Below, in pieces: positions 47,963-53,343 of a stretch of DNA of 53,343 nucleotides. Each line of letters starts with the position of its first letter. Within the stretch, counting starts at the first letter, position 1. This DNA is from Janibacter anophelis NBRC 107843 (GTDB lineage Bacteria; Actinomycetota; Actinomycetes; Actinomycetales; Dermatophilaceae), in NCBI RefSeq assembly GCF_001570945.1, contig NZ_BCSQ01000021.1, positions 1 through 53,343 on the forward strand. The letters run 5' to 3'. Position numbers and translations under genes: made by a program. Under the pieces are notes generated by a model that did no database searches, was not told the origin of the DNA, and saw only the letters and a list, made by a program, of their open reading frames with translations.

Positions 47963-49081
47963 ATGACCGCCGACCCCGTGTACCTCGACCACAACGCGAC
48001 GACGCCGATCGCCCGCGAGGTCGCCGAGGCGGTGTGGCCGCACCTGACGCAGGACTTCGGCAACCCGTCGAGCGCCTCGGTGCAGGGTCGGCGTGCTCGG
48101 GCGGCGGTCGACCACGCCCGCGAGCAGGTCGCGGCACTCGTCGGTGCCGAGCCGGACGAGATCGTCTTCACCTCGGGTGGGACAGAGGCCAACAACATCG
48201 CGATCCGGGGCGCCGCTCGGCACCTCGCGACCCGCGTGGCCGTCACCTCGTGCGTCGAGCACCCTGCGACGGCTGCGCCCCTGGCGCACCTGCGGGAGCA
48301 CCACGGCTGGCGGGTGCACGAGCTGCCGGTCGACGGCGCGTGCCGGGTCGTGCTGGACGAGATGCCCTCCGGCGCAGTCGGTCTCGGCACGCTGATCCTC
48401 GCGCACAACGAGACAGGTGCGATCCAGCCGGTGCCCGAGCTCGCCGAGCGGGTCCACCGGCTGGGTGGCCTGGTCCACGCCGACGCGGCCCAGGCCGTCG
48501 GCAAGATCCCGGTCGCCGTCGACGACCTCGGTGTCGACCTGCTGTCGATCGCGGGGCACAAGCTCTACGGGCCGAAGGGGGTCGGGGCCCTCTACGTGCG
48601 GCGCGGCACCCGCGTCGCGCCGGTCGTCCTCGGTGCCGGGCAGGAGGGTGGCCTGCGGCCGGGGACGGAGAACGTCGCGCTGATCGTGGGCCTCGGCGTG
48701 GCCGCCGAACTGGCCGCGAAGGTTCTCGCGACCGAGGTCGAACGCCAGTCCGCCCTACGAGAGGCGTTGTGGGACAAGCTCGCCCGTGCCGTGCCGGGAC
48801 TGGTGCGGGTGTCGCCCGAGCAGGCCTGTCTGCCCAACACCCTGATGGTTGCCCTGCCGGGCCGCGTCGGTGCGCACGTCCTCGAGGCGGTCGGCGACGT
48901 GTCAGCCTCGACCGGCAGCGCCTGCCACGCGGGCGTGCACTCCCCCAACGCCGCCCTGCTCGCCATGGGACTCGACGCCGACACCGCGCTCGGTGCGCTC
49001 CGCCTCTCCCTCGGCCGGTCGACGAGCATTGCGGACGTCGAGTCCGCGGCCACCGCACTCGCCCGGGGACTCGGCGGATGA
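47963..49081 (+). CDS. Cysteine desulfurase, NifS/IscS-type
   Basis: A 372-residue PLP enzyme that takes sulfur from cysteine. VYLDHNATTPIAREV opens the family; FTSGGTEANNIAI, VEHPAT and HADAAQAVGKIPV bind PLP, and SIAGHKLYGPKGVGALYV contains the PLP lysine. The sulfur-carrying Cys is in ASTGSACHAGVHSPN. The loop resembles the group-I NifS/IscS enzymes that supply tRNA thiolation or Fe-S assembly. No partner (mnmA, iscU, dnd genes) is visible here. ATG 47963; a CATCAT box lies 6 nt upstream. Confidence 0.93.
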   Translation: MTADPVYLDHNATTPIAREVAEAVWPHLTQDFGNPSSASVQGRRARAAVDHAREQVAALVGAEPDEIVFTSGGTEANNIAIRGAARHLATRVAVTSCVEHPATAAPLAHLREHHGWRVHELPVDGACRVVLDEMPSGAVGLGTLILAHNETGAIQPVPELAERVHRLGGLVHADAAQAVGKIPVAVDDLGVDLLSIAGHKLYGPKGVGALYVRRGTRVAPVVLGAGQEGGLRPGTENVALIVGLGVAAELAAKVLATEVERQSALREALWDKLARAVPGLVRVSPEQACLPNTLMVALPGRVGAHVLEAVGDVSASTGSACHAGVHSPNAALLAMGLDADTALGALRLSLGRSTSIADVESAATALARGLGG

Positions 49082-49728
49082 GCGCGCCCGCATGGCTTGG
49101 CCCGGTGGTGCGGTCCTACCGCATGACGCCGGCCCCCTTCGACATCGCGGTCGCGGTCGTCGTCAGCTTCGCCCCTTGTGCGGCTCTCCTCTCCGAGGGC
49201 GGCCGCGAACGGTGGGCCTGGGCCGGCTTCGGGACCCTCGTCGTCGGCACGCTCGCCGTCGCGTGGATCGTGTGGTCGACCTCCTCGACGCTCCACCTGC
49301 ACGCCCACGGCGTCGCCCTCCGCCGGATCGGGGAGCGCCACGACATCCCCGACGGCTCGATCCACCCCGCGTCGATCGCCACCTACAGCGACATCTCGGG
49401 AGTGGTGTCGGTCGTGAGGCGTGTGGTGCCGCACGACTGGCACATCCACCCGACGTCGACCGGGGCCATCTCCTTCGTCGGTCCGTCGCCGGGTGCCGTC
49501 CGTGGGCCGGGGTTCACCCCGCCTCCTGCTCCGGGTGACGGCTTCGTCCTCTTCGCCTCACGCCGTGCGGAGGAGATCGCGCACGAGCTGCGGGTGGCGC
49601 TCGTCGCCCACGGGGTGCCTCAGCACCTGGCCTGGTGGTCGACGTCCACAGGACCGCTCGAGCCGGGCGGTTTCGTCAGCGCGGCGCGCGACGAGATGCC
49701 CGGCTACCGGGCCGACTGGCGTCCCTGA
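49078..49728 (+). CDS. Hypothetical membrane protein (DUF3093-like?)
   Basis: A 216-residue protein with two N-terminal membrane helices (FDIAVAVVVSFAPCAALL and WAWAGFGTLVVGTLAVAWIVW) and a soluble region containing TLHLHAHGVALRRIGERHDIP, a pattern like small PH-type membrane proteins. I do not recognise the family with confidence. The ATG overlaps the desulfurase stop by ATGA, so the two are coupled. Its last 25 bp overlap the convergent methyltransferase gene. Confidence 0.6.
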   Translation: MSAPAWLGPVVRSYRMTPAPFDIAVAVVVSFAPCAALLSEGGRERWAWAGFGTLVVGTLAVAWIVWSTSSTLHLHAHGVALRRIGERHDIPDGSIHPASIATYSDISGVVSVVRRVVPHDWHIHPTSTGAISFVGPSPGAVRGPGFTPPPAPGDGFVLFASRRAEEIAHELRVALVAHGVPQHLAWWSTSTGPLEPGGFVSAARDEMPGYRADWRP

Positions 49729-50840
49729 GCGACCGTCAGCCGCCACAGCGACGTGACCTCGGCGCGCCGCGCAGCGTGCAGGGCGTCCTTGGCGTCGCTC
49801 GCCCTGCTGTGGCGGGGCACCGTCTCGAGCCGGTCGACGACCTCGAGCCCCGCGTCGTCGATGAGCCCGAGCAGCTCCTCCCGGGCGCGCAGGCCGAGGT
49901 GCTCGGCGAGGTCGGAGATGACCAACCAGCCTTCGCCGCCCGGCTCGAGGTGCTCGGCCAGGCCGGCGAGGAAGCGCCGTAGCATGTCCGAGCCTGGGTC
50001 GTAGATGCCCGCCTCGAGGTCCGAGGTCGGCTCCCCGGGCAGCCACGGCGGGTTGCACACGACGAGGTCGGCCCGACCGTCCGGGTAGAGGTCCGCCTCG
50101 ACGGCCTCGACCCGCTCGCCGACGCCCAGCCGCTGGGCGTTGTCACGGGCACAGGCCACGGCCCGCGGGTTGATGTCGGTGGCGACGACCCGCTCGACGC
50201 CCCGCTGGGCCAGGACGACGGCGAGCACTCCCGTGCCGGTGCCGAGGTCGAAGGCGGTGCTCGGGACCGGCTGCGCCAGAGGCGCATTGGCCACGAGGTC
50301 GATGTACTCGCCGCGGACCGGGGAGAAGACGCCGTAGGCCGGGTGGATGCTCGCCCCGAGCGCCGGGACGTGCACCCCCTTCGTCTGCCACTGGTGGGCA
50401 CCGATGACGCCGAGGAGCTCGCTCAGGGCAACCACCATGGGGCCGGTACCGGGGCCGTAGGCGGCCCAGCAGGCTTCGCGCACGTCGGGGGCCCGCCGCA
50501 GGTCGAGGGACCGGTCGTGCCCCAGCTCGACGACGAGGTGCGCCATGAGGGTGGCCCGCTGGGTGCGCTCGGCCCGGTGCCCGGCGAAGGTCGCCTCGCC
50601 GCGCTGCCGTCGCGGCGCACGGCGCTCGATGCGACGGTCCATGGCCTTCAGCAGCTGGCGGGCGTTGTGGTAGTCACCGCGCCAGAGGATCGCGGTACCG
50701 CGGGAGGCGAGCCGCATCGCCGCGTCGGCCGTCATGGTGTCGTCGGCGACGACGACCCGCCCCGGGACGGGCGCCCCGCTCTCGGAGTGCCACTCGGCCT
50801 CGTGGTCACGGTCGCGCTCGACCCAGCGGATGGTCTCCAT
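49704..50840 (-). CDS. Class I SAM-dependent methyltransferase, HemK/RlmG-like
   Basis: A 378-residue methyltransferase. The C-terminal domain (about 170-378) has the SAM motif FDLGTGTGVLAVVLA, ATDINPRAVACARDNA and the catalytic NPPW in VVCNPPWLPGE, which marks N-methyltransferases acting on amide or amino nitrogens of proteins, RNA or DNA. The N-terminal 165 residues are a second, degenerate domain, as in the RlmG/RsmC layout. The target is unknown. TAGACT lies 9 nt before ATG 50840. The 3' end overlaps the convergent gene by 25 bp. Confidence 0.87.
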   Translation of the reverse strand: METIRWVERDRDHEAEWHSESGAPVPGRVVVADDTMTADAAMRLASRGTAILWRGDYHNARQLLKAMDRRIERRAPRRQRGEATFAGHRAERTQRATLMAHLVVELGHDRSLDLRRAPDVREACWAAYGPGTGPMVVALSELLGVIGAHQWQTKGVHVPALGASIHPAYGVFSPVRGEYIDLVANAPLAQPVPSTAFDLGTGTGVLAVVLAQRGVERVVATDINPRAVACARDNAQRLGVGERVEAVEADLYPDGRADLVVCNPPWLPGEPTSDLEAGIYDPGSDMLRRFLAGLAEHLEPGGEGWLVISDLAEHLGLRAREELLGLIDDAGLEVVDRLETVPRHSRASDAKDALHAARRAEVTSLWRLTVAQGRQSAR

Positions 50841-50900
50841 GGTGCGGCGAGTCTACGGTCGGCACCTCACATCCGGCGGGGCCGGCGCGACTACCGTGCG

Positions 50901-51401
50901 ATGACGATGAAGATTCCCTTCGAGCAGGCCGTCGAGCAGCACGGTGAGACCGTGCTGCGGGTCTGCCGCGCCGTCCTCGGGCCTGGCCCGGACGCCGACG
51001 ACGCGTGGTCCGAGACCTTCGTGGCCGCGCTCACCGCCTGGCCGGACCTGCCCGAGGAGACCAATGTCGAGGCCTGGCTGGTGCGCGTCTCGCAGCGCAA
51101 GGCGATCGACGTGACGAGGGCGCGTGCCCGGCACGCCGTGCCCACCGACCGGCTCCCCGAGCGGGTGTCGCGGCGGGGCAACCCCGGTGACGACGCGCAC
51201 CGCGTGTGGTCGTCCGTGGCGGCCCTGCCGGAGCGTCAGCGCCTGGCGGTCGCCTACCACTACCTCGGCGGCCTGCCGCACGCCGAGACGGCCGAGATCA
51301 TCGGCGGCACACCGGAGGTCGTGCGCCGGGCCGCCTCCGACGGCATCAGGAGCCTGAGACGACAGCACTCCGGCGAAGACGCGACAGGAGCACCACGATG
51401 A
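50901..51401 (+). CDS. ECF-like RNA polymerase sigma factor
   Basis: A 166-residue sigma-70-family protein with only regions 2 and 4. Region 2: VLRVCRAVLGPGPDADDAWSETFVAALTAW and EAWLVRVSQRKAIDVTRAR. Region 4: VAALPERQRLAVAYHYLGGLPHAETAEIIGGTPEVVRRAASDGI. No anti-sigma gene is next to it. Its stop overlaps the start of the alkyltransferase gene by ATGA, so the two products are made together. The ATG at 50907 is an alternative start. Which promoters it reads is unknown. Confidence 0.88.
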   Translation: MTMKIPFEQAVEQHGETVLRVCRAVLGPGPDADDAWSETFVAALTAWPDLPEETNVEAWLVRVSQRKAIDVTRARARHAVPTDRLPERVSRRGNPGDDAHRVWSSVAALPERQRLAVAYHYLGGLPHAETAEIIGGTPEVVRRAASDGIRSLRRQHSGEDATGAPR

Positions 51402-51985
51402 ACCCCACGACCTTCCCCATCGAGCCCGGCGCCATGGCCGACCTGCGCGCGCGCCTGGCCGAGCGCGCCGACGAGCTGACGCTGCTCGACATCGCCTACC
51501 GCACGATCGACTCCCCCGTCGGCCCGCTGCTGCTGGCCGCCACCGAGACAGGCCTGGTCCGCGTCGCCTTCGAGCGCGAGGGCTTCGACGGGGTCCTCGA
51601 GTCGCTCGCGACCAGGGTCAGCCCCCGGGTGCTGCAGGCGCCGCGACGGCTGGACACGGCCGCCGCCGAGCTCGACGAGTACTTCGCCGGCACGCGACGG
51701 GCCTTCGACCTGCCCCTGGACCTCACGCTCTCCTCAGGCTTCCGCCAGGTGGTGCAGCGCTACCTGCCGCACATCGGCTACGGGCACACGCAGACCTACA
51801 CGGAGGTCGCCGAGACCGTGGGCAACCCCCGGGCGGTCCGCGCGGTCGGCACGGCGTGCGCGACCAACCCGCTGCCGGTCGTCGTGCCCTGCCACCGGGT
51901 GCTGCGCACCGACGGCAGGATGGGCGGCTACCTCGGCGGTCTCGACGCCAAGCGGACCCTGCTGGAGCTGGAGGGCGCGGCATGA
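51398..51985 (+). CDS. ogt: Methylated-DNA-[protein]-cysteine S-methyltransferase
   Basis: A 195-residue suicide repair protein that removes O6-alkyl groups from guanine. The acceptor motif is VVPCHRVL, preceded by the recognition helix region FRQVVQRYLPHIGYGHTQTYTEVAETVGNPRAVRAVGTACATNP and followed by GGYLGGLDAKRTLLELE. The N-terminal half (YRTIDSPVGPLLLAAT) is the usual fold. It is coupled to the sigma factor by ATGA. A further ATGA start (51982) opens the next gene, which is cut after six codons by an IS3-type fragment. Confidence 0.94.
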   Translation: MNPTTFPIEPGAMADLRARLAERADELTLLDIAYRTIDSPVGPLLLAATETGLVRVAFEREGFDGVLESLATRVSPRVLQAPRRLDTAAAELDEYFAGTRRAFDLPLDLTLSSGFRQVVQRYLPHIGYGHTQTYTEVAETVGNPRAVRAVGTACATNPLPVVVPCHRVLRTDGRMGGYLGGLDAKRTLLELEGAA

Positions 51986-52000
51986 GCGCGGCTGACGACC
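51982..52000 (+). pseudogene. First codons of a third gene in the sigma-ogt operon, cut by IS fragment
   Basis: ATG 51982 overlaps the ogt stop by ATGA and reads MSAADD before the sequence changes to transposase at about 52001. The pattern of coupling suggests a real third gene that was interrupted or replaced. Nothing more of it is visible, so its identity is unknown. Confidence 0.4.
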
Positions 52001-52189
52001 CCGGCATACGTCGAGTCCTTCAACAGCCGCATCCGCGACGAATGCCTCAACATCAACATCTTCTGGTCCCTTGCACACGCCAAGGTCGTCATCAGCGACT
52101 GGAAAGAGGACTACAACCACCGCCGACGACACAGCTCGCTCGGCTACCAGGCCCCAGCGGTCTACGCTGCTGCCTGCACCCATCGATGA
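52001..52189 (+). pseudogene. IS3-family transposase, C-terminal fragment
   Basis: The frame reads AYVESFNSRIRDECLN, then KEDYNHRRRHSSLGYQAPAVYAA, the conserved end of the IS3 OrfB integrase core, including the Glu of the DDE triad in RDECL. It ends at TGA 52187-52189 with no start of its own, so it is not functional. An almost identical stretch reappears at 53269. Confidence 0.85.
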
Positions 52190-52229
52190 ACTCTCAACCG
52201 ATCTGGATCAGTTCTTGGGGTCCGTCCAA
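52001..52229 (+). mobile_element. Right-end remnant of an IS3-family element
   Basis: Contains the last 62 codons of a DDE transposase and, after its stop, about 40 bp ending in GGGGTCCGTCCA, whose complement TGGACGGACCCC looks like an IS3-type terminal inverted repeat. The left part of the element is missing. The element's DNA has lower GC than the surrounding genes. Confidence 0.8.
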
Positions 52230-52359
52230 ACCTGCAGCAACGTAGCGAGACAGCCCACTCGCCGCGCAAACACTCACGCGCTATGTCTGAGGAGGAGGCT
52301 CCAGATGGTCCACGTTCCTAGGGCACCATCACGTGACGCACAGGCCTGGGCCATGCGCC

Positions 52360-52378
52360 GGTTCCAGCAGCTGGAACC
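52360..52378. promoter_or_regulatory. Palindrome upstream of PPOX gene, possible operator
   Basis: 9-bp perfect arms GGTTCCAGC / GCTGGAACC around one base. It is 72 bp before the PPOX start. The rest of 52230-52450 holds no gene that I can support. Confidence 0.4.
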
Positions 52379-52450
52379 AACAGCCAACGCCGTGAGTCTC
52401 CGGGCGACGCGCCTGCGACCAGAGACCGCCCGCAACGACAGGTGGAGTTC

Positions 52451-53089
52451 ATGAAGGCCTCACCAGGGACTTGGCGAGAAGTAGCTTCGCGCGACGAGTT
52501 GCGCGCGCTTGTTCCCCATCCCAACACGCGCAACGCGAACAAGGTGCGGAGACGGCTCGATGCCATGGACCGGGCATTCTTGGACGCATCATCGTTCTGG
52601 CTGGTAGCTACCTCCTCCGAGGATGGGCGCTGCGACGTCTCACCCAAGGGCGACCCCGCAGGATCGGTTCTCGTCCTCGACGAACAGACACTGGCGCTGC
52701 CAGATCGACCCGGGAACCGTCGTATGGACGGTTACTTGGACCTGCTGGAGAACCCGCATGTTGGGTTGCTCTTCCTCATCCCGGGCCGCGGCGACACTTT
52801 GCGCGTGAACGGCCGAGCGAAGCTTGTCAGCGACGCGCCGTTCTTCGACAACATGGTTGTCGAGGGGCATCGTCCGCGGTTGGTGCTAGTCGTCGAGGTC
52901 GAAGAGGTCTTCTACCATTGCTCCAAGGCGTTTCTCCGGTCGCGGATGTGGCAACCGGGGGATTGGGATCCAGATCGCGCCCCGAGCCGTGCCGAGATTG
53001 CGAAGGCGCTCGAGAGGCCAGAAGAAAGCCTGGAAGACCTAGAGCGGTACTACGGCCCTTCCTACGGAGAGAATCTGTACTGCGACTGA
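52451..53089 (+). CDS. Pyridoxamine 5'-phosphate oxidase-like flavoprotein, MSMEG_1061-type
   Basis: A 212-residue FMN-binding split-barrel protein. FWLVATSSEDGRCDVSPKGDPAG is the usual FMN-site strand pair, followed by LALPDRPGNRRMDGYLDLLENPHVGLLFLIPGRGDTLRVNGRA, characteristic of this PPOX-type branch. The C-terminal YHCSKAFLRSRMW and the tail GPSYGENLYCD also fit. Its reaction is unknown. ATG 52451 has AGGTGG 5 nt upstream. Codon use is less GC-biased than its neighbours, and the gene sits between two IS fragments, so it was probably acquired horizontally. Confidence 0.85.
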   Translation: MKASPGTWREVASRDELRALVPHPNTRNANKVRRRLDAMDRAFLDASSFWLVATSSEDGRCDVSPKGDPAGSVLVLDEQTLALPDRPGNRRMDGYLDLLENPHVGLLFLIPGRGDTLRVNGRAKLVSDAPFFDNMVVEGHRPRLVLVVEVEEVFYHCSKAFLRSRMWQPGDWDPDRAPSRAEIAKALERPEESLEDLERYYGPSYGENLYCD

Positions 53090-53111
53090 GCATCGAGCGC
53101 AGCTCGATGCT
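53089..53111 (+). terminator. Hairpin directly after PPOX stop
   Basis: Arms GCATCGAG / CTCGATGC (53090-53097 and 53103-53110) around CGCAG, plus one more A-T pair. A smaller inverted repeat GATCAA/TTGATC follows at 53125-53140 before AAAA. Bases 53141-53268 show no gene that I recognise. Confidence 0.6.
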
Positions 53112-53268
53112 AGGTGGCACTTCGGATCAAGCGATTGATCAAAAGGTCGAGCCCAAGTAGGCGCACGATCCAGGGGTGAACATGGGCGCTCGATGTAGCG
53201 CCTGCCGTTAGGACGTCAGTGCCAGCGACTCGCGTTCATGGCCAGGCCTTGGTCATTGGCCCTGGAAA

Positions 53269-53343
53269 GCCTCAACATCAACATCTTCTGGTCCCTTGCA
53301 CACGCCAAAGTCGTCATCAGCGACTGGAAAGAGGACTACAACC
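53269..53343 (+). mobile_element. Second fragment of the same IS3-type transposase, cut by window end
   Basis: 75 bp matching 52044-52118 with a single difference (A for G), in the same orientation. It encodes the NINIFWSLAHAK part of the transposase, joined on its left to unrelated DNA without the preceding codons. The sequence stops within it. Confidence 0.85.

Noticed and set aside
47963-49081. Cysteine desulfurase as DndA of a DNA phosphorothioation system
   Set aside because: No dndBCDE-like genes nearby; the neighbours are a membrane protein and a methyltransferase.
50343-50900. Longer N-terminal extension of the sigma factor
   Set aside because: It reads antisense through the methyltransferase gene, and sigma region 2 begins right after ATG 50901.

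Overview
The window is about 53 kb of very GC-rich (roughly 72% by eye), gene-dense actinobacterial chromosome. A bacterial proteasome with a complete Pup pathway, a mycothiol ligase (MshC) and Micrococcales-like gene order point to a Micrococcales member, probably of the Intrasporangiaceae/Janibacter type. The genus is inference. I found no rRNA, tRNA, CRISPR array or riboswitch.

Layout. 1-16.2 kb is the pupylation/proteasome locus, mostly on the minus strand: trmI, arc/mpa, dop, pup, prcB, prcA, pafA, two FKBP prolyl isomerases and the start of a WYL regulator (pafB). Plus-strand genes interrupt it: a DUF3866 protein, two tandem HSL-type esterases and three small membrane proteins. A site-2 protease follows. 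16.3-26.8 kb holds metH coupled to a RecB/Cas4-like nuclease, a HAD phosphatase, a PAC2 protein, and the conserved block mshC - SCO1664 (kinase-like) - DUF3090 (zinc ribbon) - histidine phosphatase, then a YezG-like protein. 26.9-35.8 kb carries CorA, DUF5703, an M20 peptidase, a hydrolase, MOSC and VOC proteins, and an MFS/GH1 beta-glucosidase pair. 35.8-45 kb is lipid metabolism: MaoC hydratase, long FabG4-type reductase and thiolase, divergent from a TetR gene over a 16-bp-arm operator, then an M20 peptidase, an MFS transporter and an acyl-CoA oxidase. 45-52 kb has ABC-F, PhzF, a cysteine desulfurase, a methyltransferase, and a sigma factor coupled to an alkyltransferase. The last 1.3 kb is lower-GC DNA with a PPOX flavoprotein gene between two fragments of the same IS3-type transposase. 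The sequence stops inside the second fragment.

The signals beyond ordinary genes are: (1) two clusters of SmaI-core palindromes between convergent genes, one a 43-bp-periodic five-copy array and one containing a perfect 40-bp palindrome; (2) a strongly over-represented 9-mer CGAAGGGGG/CCCCCTTCG that brings rare codons into genes; (3) a dispersed 40-bp REP-like element; (4) a TANNNT box 6-7 nt before many start codons, implying widespread leaderless transcription; (5) a possible kinase/phosphatase/zinc-ribbon system beside mshC.
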